This document shows, piece after piece, positions 1 through 7,823 of a stretch of 60,678 nucleotides of DNA. The notes beneath the pieces were generated by a model. That model was not told the DNA's origin and did no database searches. It saw nothing but the letters and a program-made list of their open reading frames with translations. The translations under genes and the position numbers were made by a program. The stretch is taken from NCBI GenBank assembly GCA_947632025.1, contig CANRNN010000010.1, positions 1 through 60,678 of the forward strand, written 5' to 3'. Position 1 is the stretch's first letter; each line of letters begins with the position of its first letter. This DNA comes from an uncultured Clostridia bacterium (lineage in GTDB: Bacteria > Bacillota > Clostridia > Oscillospirales > Ruminococcaceae).

Positions 1-95
1 CTTGCCAGAAGGTCGATAAGCAGCCCCTTGTTGTTCTTGTCCGCGAACATTTTCTTGAACACAACATCTATTTTCGGCTTGATAAATTCGTCCAT
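1..95 (-). CDS. Rpn/PD-(D/E)XK nuclease-family protein, N-terminal fragment
   Basis: Only the first 31 codons are in the window; the gene runs off the left edge. The protein begins MDEFIKPKIDVVFKKMFADK and continues NNKGLLIDLLA, the characteristic opening of the Rpn (recombination-promoting nuclease) / PD-(D/E)XK_2 transposase-like family, in which the Lys-Pro-Lys-x-Asp-x-Val-Phe-Lys-Lys segment is conserved. A good ribosome site (AGGTGA) lies just upstream of the ATG. In the family these proteins are DNA endonucleases linked to horizontal transfer or phage defence. The catalytic residues lie outside the window, so activity cannot be judged. Confidence 0.75.
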   Translation of the reverse strand, partial: MDEFIKPKIDVVFKKMFADKNNKGLLIDLLA

Positions 96-132
96 CGGTA
101 TCACCTCACTTAAAATGACTTTCCTTGCTTAT

Positions 133-161
133 ATTATACATCACTTCTCCCTGAAAGTCAA
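133..161 (-). promoter_or_regulatory. sigma-A promoter of the Rpn-family gene with inverted repeat over the -35
   Basis: On the minus strand TTGACT (156-161) and TATAAT (133-138) are separated by 17 bp. TTCTCCC (145-151) and GGGAGAA (162-168) form an interrupted inverted repeat around the -35 box, a possible operator or hairpin. Transcription would run leftwards into the Rpn-family gene. Confidence 0.7.
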
Positions 162-243
162 GGGAGAACCGATAATGTTTTTATACCGTATGCACTTTAA
201 CAGTCCGGCAAAGACCCGCCGTTGAGGTTCGTAAAAAACTCCC

Positions 244-272
244 TTGCTTATTTCTGAAAAATGTGTTATAAT
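244..272 (+). promoter_or_regulatory. sigma-A promoter of the macro-like gene
   Basis: TTGCTT (244-249), a 17-bp spacer ending in TGT, and TATAAT (267-272): an extended -10 promoter. The transcript would start near 279 and give a leader of about 60 nt before the ATG at 338. Confidence 0.75.
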
Positions 273-337
273 ATTATATATAATTGCCCCGATAACCCTT
301 GCAGTATAATATTGAATATTTTTCCGAGGTGAGTGAA

Positions 338-1795
338 ATGCCGTTGCGCCGGATAGCGGTGGATTTTTCTAAGCAGAAAGCAGACGTTATGGTGCTTCCC
401 GTGACGGTTTCGGGCGAGCTGTACAGCGGCGCTTCCGAACGTTTCGCGAAAACAGTCGGCGAGGATTTTATCCGTAACGAAATAAAAAAAGCCGGCTTAA
501 AACAGGGCGAAATTTCCGTTATCAGCGGTTTCGGATTTTGCAGAGCAATAGTTCTCGCCTGCTTTACTCCGATAATGTCCGAGGATAAACACCATATCCA
601 CAGTTTACGCAGGTTTATAAGACAGTGCTGTATCAAAACTCTGGATTGGGCTTGCGATAATAAAGCCGAAAGCGTCTGCTTTCCGCTCGTGGGAAACGCA
701 CAGTTCAGCGGCTTCACAGGCTCCATTATGTCAAAGGTAATAAATACATACCTGATGTATACGGAATGTAATATTGATGTAAGCATAGCCGACCCCGTAT
801 TCGATGATGATAATTCCGTAAAAAACGGCACGGGTGAATTTAAGGTCGTAACAGGCGATATCCTCGATTATCCGTGCGACGCCGTAGTCATAAGCAGCGA
901 GGCATACAGCCCGTCAGAAAGGCGGGTGCTTTTAGCGGCAGGAATTGATAACTGCAGCGACATTATGCAGCAGCTTTCTGATTGCTCTTTCGGCAATATC
1001 CTTATCGAAAATCAGACCACGCTGAAATCAAAATACCTCGTCATAGGCAAGCTTCCAAAATCTTACGAAGTCGACAAGTGCGTTTTTCCGCCCGCACGAT
1101 CCTATATCCGCCGCGTCTGCTTCAATGCAATTGACTTTGCCTGCAGCGCTAAACTCGGCAGTATCGCCTTCCTTCTTATGGGAGAGTACATCAACGAAAA
1201 AGCCGAGTCCGTTATGATACAAGCCATACGCAGCCGTCTGGAGTTCCACGCTTCCCTTATGGACGTGGTGCTTGTAAAGCCCCTCCGCCGCGTCCCCGTA
1301 TTTGTCGGAAACGACGCGCTCTCCTCGGAAACCGAAAAGGGCAGCAGTCCGGATATTTCCGGAGTTTTTTCCCGATATGACCGTGAGTTTGAAAATTCCG
1401 TCAGAGCCTCCGGACTTGAATCAAGCGACTATTGCCGAAAAAGACTTACCGAAATACTTAATCTTCATATCGAAAGTCTTGAAAAACTCGCTCTGGAAAT
1501 AAATTACGATAAATCAAGCATCAGCAAGCTTCGCAGCGGCAGGATACGCAAACCGCAAAAACACCGCGTTATAGCGCTTGCTATCGGAATGAAACTCTCG
1601 GATAAGGAGCGCTATGAATTTATAAGATGCGCCAATTATCAGTATCCCGCCGACGAGCGCGACCGCCTTGTCGAATCGCTCATTCGCGGAGGAGTTACCG
1701 ATTTTGACGAGATAAATACCCGACTTATAAACGCAGATCCCCAATATTCTCTCGATAAAAATATCCGCCAGGCTCCCATCAGAAAAAGGGGATAA
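338..1795 (+). CDS. macro-domain-like protein with C-terminal helix-turn-helix domain
   Basis: 485 residues. The ATG at 338 is chosen because GAGGTGA sits 4-5 bases before it; an in-frame start at 299 has no ribosome site. Two successive halves (about 1-165 and 165-310) resemble macro domains (DVMVLPVTVSG and VVTGDILDYPCDAVVIS as the first strands), but the usual NAAN and GGGV-type loops are degenerate, so ADP-ribose hydrolysis is doubtful and binding is only possible. The last 130 residues (YDKSSISKLRSGRIRKPQKH, then ALAIGMKLS and CANYQY) match the helix-turn-helix tail commonly attached to Firmicutes macro proteins. It has its own promoter and terminator and lies just before the clpP-like/virD4-like pair. 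A nucleotide-sensing regulator of that pair is an inference. Confidence 0.65.
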   Translation: MPLRRIAVDFSKQKADVMVLPVTVSGELYSGASERFAKTVGEDFIRNEIKKAGLKQGEISVISGFGFCRAIVLACFTPIMSEDKHHIHSLRRFIRQCCIKTLDWACDNKAESVCFPLVGNAQFSGFTGSIMSKVINTYLMYTECNIDVSIADPVFDDDNSVKNGTGEFKVVTGDILDYPCDAVVISSEAYSPSERRVLLAAGIDNCSDIMQQLSDCSFGNILIENQTTLKSKYLVIGKLPKSYEVDKCVFPPARSYIRRVCFNAIDFACSAKLGSIAFLLMGEYINEKAESVMIQAIRSRLEFHASLMDVVLVKPLRRVPVFVGNDALSSETEKGSSPDISGVFSRYDREFENSVRASGLESSDYCRKRLTEILNLHIESLEKLALEINYDKSSISKLRSGRIRKPQKHRVIALAIGMKLSDKERYEFIRCANYQYPADERDRLVESLIRGGVTDFDEINTRLINADPQYSLDKNIRQAPIRKRG

Positions 1796-1818
1796 AATAA
1801 AATAAAGTATAAAATATA

Positions 1819-1852
1819 AAAGACCGTTCTAAAAAAAGAACGGTCTTTTTTA
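1819..1852 (+). terminator. Rho-independent terminator after the macro-like gene
   Basis: AGACCGTTCT (1821-1830) and AGAACGGTCT (1837-1846) form a perfect 10-bp stem with an A6 loop, followed by a T run. Confidence 0.9.
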
Positions 1853-1854
1853 AA

Positions 1855-1902
1855 AGTTGCATATAGTTGCATAAATAATTTCATAAACCGGATTTTATGC
1901 AA
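1855..1902. repeat. three TTGCATA boxes upstream of the clpP-like gene (candidate operator)
   Basis: AGTTGCATA occurs at 1855-1863 and again at 1865-1873, exactly 10 bp apart on the same strand, and the inverted copy TATGCAA at 1896-1902 abuts the -35 box at 1903. Spacing of one helical turn plus an inverted copy touching the promoter suggests binding sites for a regulator, possibly the helix-turn-helix protein encoded just upstream. Confidence 0.5.
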
Positions 1903-1931
1903 TTGAACCCCGACCTTTTCTGTGTTATCAT
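1903..1931 (+). promoter_or_regulatory. promoter of the clpP-like / virD4-like pair
   Basis: TTGAAC (1903-1908), 17 bp, TATCAT (1926-1931) with TGT immediately before the -10. It lies downstream of the terminator at 1819-1852, so the two genes form a transcription unit separate from the macro-like gene. Confidence 0.7.
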
Positions 1932-1985
1932 ATTCTTGTAAGCAAAAACGCTTAAAAAAACAGTTTCAGGAAAGGAAGATATAAA

Positions 1986-2564
1986 ATGAGTATAAATTAT
2001 ATCGAAGAAACATCATCGGGCATGCACACCCTCTCCGTCGAGGCGCTTCTTCTTACACAAAGAAAGATATTCATCGAGGGCGTTATCGACGAAAATACCG
2101 TAAGCGGATTTTCAAGACAGATGATGTATCTCTCACGCTCCGCCGATCCCGTAAATATTTATATCAACAGCCCCGGCGGAAGAATCGACTGCGGACTTGC
2201 CATATATGATATAATTCAGAGCTGCACCTTTTCGGTCAATATGTATTGTATCGCCAACGCGTCCAGTATGGCAGCCCTGCTCTTAGCGTCAGGGAAGAAG
2301 GGACACCGCTTTATCCTGCCCCACGCAAGCGTAATGATACACGAAGCGCTCATGAAAGGCGATATCAGCGGCTCTGCCACGTCTATCAGCCGCCTGTCCG
2401 AGTCGATAGTTCAGGTGCGCGACATTGTAAACGGTATCCTTGCCAAACACACAGGCAAAACGCTTGAAGAGATAAACCGCGCAACGTCGTTTGATAATTC
2501 AATGAACGCAAAACAAGCCATAGAGTTCGGAATTTGCGACGAGATCGCAGACAGCATTTTTTGA
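1986..2564 (+). CDS. ClpP-like serine peptidase
   Basis: 192 residues, the normal size of ClpP. The ClpP/crotonase fold signature is clear: INSPGG (60-65), nucleophile Ser94 in IANASSMAA, His119 in VMIHEA and a candidate Asp170 in TSFDNSM, equivalent to the Ser-His-Asp triad of E. coli ClpP. It is diverged from housekeeping ClpP: Glu-Ala replaces the usual Gln-Pro after the active His, and no long propeptide is seen. GGAAG precedes the ATG. The neighbour is a VirD4/TraG-like ATPase 15 bases downstream, not a Clp ATPase. This is therefore an accessory peptidase rather than the cell's main ClpP; substrates and partner unfoldase are unknown. Confidence 0.85.
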   Translation: MSINYIEETSSGMHTLSVEALLLTQRKIFIEGVIDENTVSGFSRQMMYLSRSADPVNIYINSPGGRIDCGLAIYDIIQSCTFSVNMYCIANASSMAALLLASGKKGHRFILPHASVMIHEALMKGDISGSATSISRLSESIVQVRDIVNGILAKHTGKTLEEINRATSFDNSMNAKQAIEFGICDEIADSIF

Positions 2565-2579
2565 AAGGAGAATCTATAT

Positions 2580-3884
2580 ATGAAAAATAACTTTGACATT
2601 CCCGCCGCTTCTCATATCACTCAAACCCTTTCCCCCGACGAGGAATTTAATAACAGCCGGCTTCTCATCGCCCGTAATTGTTATTACAGCCTTGACGATT
2701 ATGAAACACGCCTTAACAACAACGTCCTTGTCGTAGGCGGCAGCGGCACAGGAAAAACTTCCACGATAGTAATTCCCAATCTCTCTCAGGCAGTCGGAAG
2801 TTACATAATTTCCGACCCCAAGGGAAATCTGCACACAAAATTCTCCCGCCGTCTGAAAAACGCCGGCTATGACGTAATAAACATAAACTTCACTTCTCCC
2901 CAGAATTCCGCTCATTACAACCCGCTTTGCTTTGTAAAGACCACACAGGATATCATAAAAATAGCCGACATCATTGTCAATGAAAAAGCCTCCCAAAACA
3001 GCAGAGCCGACCCCTACTGGGATTCTATGACCACCATTCTGCTCTCGTCTATTATCGGATATATGGTCTACACAAAATACGAACCGTTCAATTTCAGCGG
3101 AATATTGAACCTTGTCCGCGAGGGCGCAAGAGGAGATGACGACGATTTCGGCAGGGATTCCAAATTGTCAAAGCGTTTCGACGCTCTCAAAGCCGAAAAT
3201 CCCAACAATTGGGCAAGCGCCCAGTTTGAAAACGTAAACTGCACTCCGTTCAAGACCTACGACACTATCCGTTCAACGCTCTGCGCTAAATTTTCAAAGT
3301 TTGACACCATCGAGCTGCAAACTATGATGAGCAAAAACGACCTTGACTTCGAGAAGATTTCCCGTCATAAAACAGCCGTTTTTGTCACCGTCAGCGACAC
3401 CGACCGTTCCATGGACGCTCTCGCCAATATTTTCTTTACCCAGACCATGCAGCAGCTCTGCGGCATCGCCGACAAGCAGAAAAACAGCCGCCTTCCTGTT
3501 CCCGTGCGGTTTTTCCTTGACGACTTCGCCACCAATTGCAAAATAGACGAGTTTCCCAGAATGATCTCCACCATTCGTTCCAGAGGTATATCCGTAATGC
3601 TTATGATTCAGGCGGAATCACAGCTTGTTCAGGGATATTCAGCCGACAGCGACACCATAATCGCGAATTGCGATACCTACGTCTACCTCGGCGGCAACGA
3701 CTATAAAACCGCCGAATCCGTCGCCCGCCGCTGCAATAAGCCTATTTCGCAGATATTGTTTATGCCCGTCGGCAGCTGTTGGGTATTCAGACGCGGCAGC
3801 GACCCCGTCAGCACGAGTACGCTTTCGCCCGAACTCTACGCTCCCCGCCTTGACGAAATACGCGACCTCGACCCCTCGCCGTAA
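2580..3884 (+). CDS. VirD4/TraG-like ATPase lacking membrane segments
   Basis: 434 residues. Walker A is GGSGTGKT (53-60), followed by IIPNL-like and SDPKGNLH segments typical of type IV coupling proteins; Walker B is FFLDDFA with Asp314-Asp315; near the C-terminus NCDTYVYLGGND and the TAESVARRC region match the TraG/VirD4 core. Family members normally carry two N-terminal membrane helices; here about 50 soluble residues precede Walker A, so it would be cytosolic. AAAGGAG precedes the ATG and it is co-transcribed with the clpP-like gene. No relaxase, VirB4 or pilus genes are nearby, so a conjugation role is not supported here. A motor feeding the adjacent peptidase is a speculation worth testing. 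Confidence 0.8.
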   Translation: MKNNFDIPAASHITQTLSPDEEFNNSRLLIARNCYYSLDDYETRLNNNVLVVGGSGTGKTSTIVIPNLSQAVGSYIISDPKGNLHTKFSRRLKNAGYDVININFTSPQNSAHYNPLCFVKTTQDIIKIADIIVNEKASQNSRADPYWDSMTTILLSSIIGYMVYTKYEPFNFSGILNLVREGARGDDDDFGRDSKLSKRFDALKAENPNNWASAQFENVNCTPFKTYDTIRSTLCAKFSKFDTIELQTMMSKNDLDFEKISRHKTAVFVTVSDTDRSMDALANIFFTQTMQQLCGIADKQKNSRLPVPVRFFLDDFATNCKIDEFPRMISTIRSRGISVMLMIQAESQLVQGYSADSDTIIANCDTYVYLGGNDYKTAESVARRCNKPISQILFMPVGSCWVFRRGSDPVSTSTLSPELYAPRLDEIRDLDPSP

Positions 3885-3924
3885 CTCACCCCCAACTTCA
3901 TAACAGCTTTAATATAAAAATAAC

Positions 3925-3953
3925 CGGCAGAGAGCATTTACCGCCCTCTGCCG
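3925..3953. terminator. bidirectional terminator between the virD4-like gene and rpoC
   Basis: CGGCAGAG (3925-3932) pairs with CTCTGCCG (3946-3953). The T-rich tail is clearer on the minus strand, fitting rpoC termination. Confidence 0.65.
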
Positions 3954-4013
3954 AATTTACTACATTCTACAGTCCGGAATTTTCTTATACCGAAAATCCC
4001 TCAACCCTTTTCT

Positions 4014-7000
4014 TTATTCGGAAACCGCATTTTCTCCGCCATCGGAATTATTTCCGACGTTGGAATTTTCCTCCGGAACCGCTTCCGTAGCAGGCTCTGC
4101 GCTTTCGGCACCTCCCGCATTTTCCGCAGCACCCGTGTTCTCCGCAGCACCCGTGTTCTCCGCAGCCCCCGCGTTTTCCGTTCCGCCCGCGTTCTCCGGC
4201 TTTGGAGCAGGAGCAGGCACCGCCGGAGTAACCGCCGTCTGCTTTATCGAATCGGGATCTTCCTGCGCTCTCAGACCCGTACCTGCGGGTATCAGCGTAC
4301 CGATTATGATGTTTTCTTTCAGTCCCGTCAGCGGGTCTTCCTTGCCGCGTATAGCCGCTTCCGTAAGAACTCTCGTCGTTTCCTGGAACGAAGCCGCCGA
4401 CATAAAGCTGTCCGTTGCAAGGGAAGCCTTTGTGATTCCGAGAAGTACAGGCTCGCAGGTGGGGTAAATTACCTCCTCGCCGTTTGCCTCACGCTCCTTA
4501 AGAGCGTCCACAGCGTCCGCGAATTCCGTCTTTCCGATAACGCCCCCGACCAGCAGATTTGTCGAGCCGCTGTCGGTGACTTTTACCTTTCTCATCATCT
4601 GGCGGACTATGACCTCTATATGCTTGTCGTTGATGTCAACACCCTGTGTACGGTAAACTCTCTGGACTTCACAGATAATATAATTCTGTACTTCCTTTTC
4701 GCCCTTTACCTGAAGAATATCCGGCGGATTTATAGAACCCTCTGTCAAAGCGTCGCCTGCTTCTACCACATCGCCGTCCTGAACTTTCGGACGATATCCG
4801 AACGGCACGGGATAAGCCTCCTCTGTTCCGTCCTCGGCGGTAATTACGGCGTGACGAGTTTTCTTTATCTCCTCGAAACGAACCTTACCCGATATTCTTG
4901 TTATTATAGCCGCATTGCGCGGGTGACGGCTCTCAAACAGCTCCTCTACACGGGGAAGACCCTGTGTGATGTCGTCGGCGTTCGCGATACCTCCCGTATG
5001 GAAGTTACGCATTGTAAGCTGCGTACCCGGTTCGCCTATTGACTGTGCCGCTATAACTCCGACTGCTTCGCCCTTGCTTATAAGCTGACCGTTCGCAAGC
5101 GACGCGCCGTAGCACTTTGCGCACACACCGTTTTTAAGCTCGCAGGTGAGAACGCTTCTTACAGCTACCTTCTTTACGCCTGTCTTTACTATTTTCTCCG
5201 CGTCGAAGTCGTTCAGCATTCTGTCCTTGGAAATAACAAAGGATTTGTCCGGAGCTACGAAATCCTCCGTCAGGAATCGTCCCGTAAGACGTTCTGTCAG
5301 CGGCACGATAACACGACCGCTGTCGTAAATATCGAACACCTCAATGCCGTTCGTCGTATGGCAGTCCTCGTCGCGTATAATTACCTCCTGAGAAACGTCC
5401 ACAAGTCGTCTTGTAAGATAACCCGAGTCCGCTGTTCTCAGCGCCGTATCCGCAAGTCCCTTACGCGCTCCTCTTGACGAGATAAAGTATTCAAGTACGT
5501 TAAGTCCCTCGCGGTAGTTTGCCTTGATAGGCATTTCTATCGTAGCACCCGAAGTATTCGCGATAAGTCCGCGCATTCCCGCAAGCTGTCTTATCTGTGC
5601 CGTAGAGCCGCGGGCTCCCGAATCCGCCATCATAAAGATGTTGTTGTACTTGTCAAGGTTCGCGGTAAGAGCCGCCGAAACATCGTCGGTCGCGTTGTTC
5701 CATATAGTAATGAAGTGTTCCTTGCGTTCCGCGTCGGAGATGAATCCGTGACGGAATTGCTTGTTAAGCTCCGCTATCTCGCTGTCTGCCCTTGCGAGTA
5801 TCTCGGCTTTCTGCGGCGGGATTTCCGCGTCGCATACCGCGACGGTTATTCCCGAACGTGTGGAATATTTGTATCCCATCGCCTTTATTTTGTCGAGAAC
5901 CTGCGCTGTTGTCGCCTGCCCGTGTATTTTCAGACAGCGGTCTATTATCTGACCGAGCTCTTTCTTTGTTACCTTAAATCCAATCTCGTAATCGAGAATA
6001 TGATCCGAGTCGTTTCTGTCGACGTAACCGAGATCCTGCGGTATATGCTCGTTGAAGATGATCCTTCCCGCCGTAGTCGGAACGATCCTTGTTACTCTTG
6101 TTCCGTCTGCCTTTTCCTTTGAAACGCGCACCTTGATTTTGGCATGGATAGAGATTACTCCGTCCTGATACGCCATTATTGCTTCGTTTGCGTCACGGAA
6201 TATCTTGCCCTCGCCCTTTTCGCCGTCCTTGTCGATGGTGAGGTAGTATGAGCCGAGTACCATATCCTGCGTCGGAACAGTAACAGGCTTTCCGTCTGAC
6301 GGTTTCAGCAGATTTTTCGCGGAAAGCATCAGATTTCTCGCTTCGTTCTGCGCCTCATTTGACAGCGGGAGATGTACCGCCATCTGATCTCCGTCGAAGT
6401 CCGCGTTGAACGCCGTACAGCACAGCGGGTGAAGCTTTATCGCACGCCCCTCTACCAGCACCGGCGAGAACGCCTGTATTCCCAGTCTGTGAAGCGTCGG
6501 CGCACGGTTAAGAAGCACCGGGTGATCCTTGATCACGTTTTCAAGGGAGTCCCAGACCTTGTCGTCCGCGCTCTCCACCAGTTTCTTTGCCTGCTTTATG
6601 TTGGGGGAAACGTTATTTATCACAAGATCGTTCAGAACGAACGGCTTAAACAGCTCCAGCGCCATTTCTTTCGGAAGTCCGCACTGATCCATACGCAGTT
6701 CCGGACCGACAACGATAACCGAACGTCCCGAATAGTCCACACGTTTTCCGAGCAGATTCTGACGGAAACGACCCTGCTTACCTTTCAGCATATCCGACAG
6801 CGATTTAAGCGGACGGGAATTCGACCCCGTCACGGGCTTTCCGTGCCTGCCGTTGTCGATAAGAGCGTCGACCGCGTCCTGAAGCATACGCTTCTCGTTT
6901 CTGACAATAAGATCCGGAGCCTTTCTTTTAAGAAGATCTCTCAGACGGTTATTTCTCATGACCACTTTCCGGTAAAGCTCATTCAGGTCGGAAGTTGCGT

Positions 7001-7754
7001 ATCTTCCGCCGTCAAGCTGCACCATCGGTCTTATATCCGGCGGTATTACCGGTATACAGTCAAGTATCATCCATTCCGGACGGTTTCCGCTTGAACGGAA
7101 CGCCTCGACCGCGTCCAGACGGCGCACAAGCTTTATCTGCTTCTGTCCGGGAGGCGCTTCCTCTATTTCTTTCTTAAGCTCCTCCGCGAGTTTGTCGAGG
7201 TCTATCTCCGCCAGAAGCTCCTTTATAGCCTCCGCGCCCATTCCCGCACGGAAAGTGTTCATACCGTCGTACTTTGCCCTGTACTGCGTAAATTCCTCTT
7301 CCGTCAGGAGCTGCTTTTTGACAAGCTCTCCGTCGGGACCGGGGTCGATTACGATATATTTCGTGAAGTACAGTACCTCTTCAAGCTTTTTCGGCGTAAG
7401 ATCCAGCAGCTGTCCTATTCTTGACGGAGTACCCTTATAATACCAGATATGTGACACAGGAGTTGCCAGCTCTATATGACCCATACGTTCGCGGCGGACC
7501 TTGCTTCTCGTTACCTCTACTCCGCACTTTTCGCATATCTTGCCCTTAAAGCGAATTCTCTTGTACTTTCCGCAGTTGCACTCCCAGTCTTTCTGCGGAC
7601 CAAAGATCCTTTCGCAGAACAGTCCGAACTTTTCGGGCTTCTGACTGCGGTAGTTTATTGTTTCAGCGCGAGTCACCTCTCCGTGCGACCAAGCCCTTAT
7701 CTGTTCGGGAGAGGCAAGTCCGATCTTCATAGAATTGAAAGCACTAAAAGCCAT
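4014..7754 (-). CDS. rpoC: DNA-directed RNA polymerase subunit beta'
   Basis: 1246 residues, full length. The N-terminal zinc site (CNCGKYKR...CEKCGVE), the active-site magnesium loop [12 protein letters not shown], and the second zinc region ([19 protein letters not shown]) are all visible. CGAGGT lies 6-7 bases before the ATG. The C-terminus has a low-complexity tail of about 65 residues built of six-residue Glu-Asn-(Ala/Thr)-Gly-(Ala/Gly)-(Ala) repeats, not part of the conserved core. It follows rpoB across a short gap made of 15-bp tandem repeats, so it is co-transcribed with rpoB. Confidence 0.98.
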   Translation of the reverse strand: MAFSAFNSMKIGLASPEQIRAWSHGEVTRAETINYRSQKPEKFGLFCERIFGPQKDWECNCGKYKRIRFKGKICEKCGVEVTRSKVRRERMGHIELATPVSHIWYYKGTPSRIGQLLDLTPKKLEEVLYFTKYIVIDPGPDGELVKKQLLTEEEFTQYRAKYDGMNTFRAGMGAEAIKELLAEIDLDKLAEELKKEIEEAPPGQKQIKLVRRLDAVEAFRSSGNRPEWMILDCIPVIPPDIRPMVQLDGGRYATSDLNELYRKVVMRNNRLRDLLKRKAPDLIVRNEKRMLQDAVDALIDNGRHGKPVTGSNSRPLKSLSDMLKGKQGRFRQNLLGKRVDYSGRSVIVVGPELRMDQCGLPKEMALELFKPFVLNDLVINNVSPNIKQAKKLVESADDKVWDSLENVIKDHPVLLNRAPTLHRLGIQAFSPVLVEGRAIKLHPLCCTAFNADFDGDQMAVHLPLSNEAQNEARNLMLSAKNLLKPSDGKPVTVPTQDMVLGSYYLTIDKDGEKGEGKIFRDANEAIMAYQDGVISIHAKIKVRVSKEKADGTRVTRIVPTTAGRIIFNEHIPQDLGYVDRNDSDHILDYEIGFKVTKKELGQIIDRCLKIHGQATTAQVLDKIKAMGYKYSTRSGITVAVCDAEIPPQKAEILARADSEIAELNKQFRHGFISDAERKEHFITIWNNATDDVSAALTANLDKYNNIFMMADSGARGSTAQIRQLAGMRGLIANTSGATIEMPIKANYREGLNVLEYFISSRGARKGLADTALRTADSGYLTRRLVDVSQEVIIRDEDCHTTNGIEVFDIYDSGRVIVPLTERLTGRFLTEDFVAPDKSFVISKDRMLNDFDAEKIVKTGVKKVAVRSVLTCELKNGVCAKCYGASLANGQLISKGEAVGVIAAQSIGEPGTQLTMRNFHTGGIANADDITQGLPRVEELFESRHPRNAAIITRISGKVRFEEIKKTRHAVITAEDGTEEAYPVPFGYRPKVQDGDVVEAGDALTEGSINPPDILQVKGEKEVQNYIICEVQRVYRTQGVDINDKHIEVIVRQMMRKVKVTDSGSTNLLVGGVIGKTEFADAVDALKEREANGEEVIYPTCEPVLLGITKASLATDSFMSAASFQETTRVLTEAAIRGKEDPLTGLKENIIIGTLIPAGTGLRAQEDPDSIKQTAVTPAVPAPAPKPENAGGTENAGAAENTGAAENTGAAENAGGAESAEPATEAVPEENSNVGNNSDGGENAVSE
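4105..4194 (-). repeat. 18-bp tandem repeat encoding the rpoC C-terminal tail
   Basis: Two identical units of tccgcagcacccgtgttc (4123-4140, 4141-4158) are followed by two diverged units (4159-4176, 4177-4194) and preceded by a degenerate one. The repeat stays in frame and encodes the hexapeptide tail of beta'. Confidence 0.8.
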
Positions 7755-7765
7755 TATTATACCTC

Positions 7766-7823
7766 GTTTTCTGCATACCGGTTTTCTGCATACCGGTTTT
7801 CTGCATACCGGTTTTCTGCATAC
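7766..7823. repeat. 15-bp tandem repeat in the rpoB-rpoC gap
   Basis: The unit gttttctgcataccg occurs three times exactly (7766-7780, 7781-7795, 7796-7810), with a fourth copy missing its last two bases (7811-7823). The array fills almost the entire gap between the rpoB stop and the rpoC ribosome site. Confidence 0.95.

Noticed and set aside
2580-3884. Conjugative element from the VirD4-like gene
   Set aside because: No relaxase, VirB4, integrase, attachment repeat or pilus gene lies in the flanks; rpoC follows directly.
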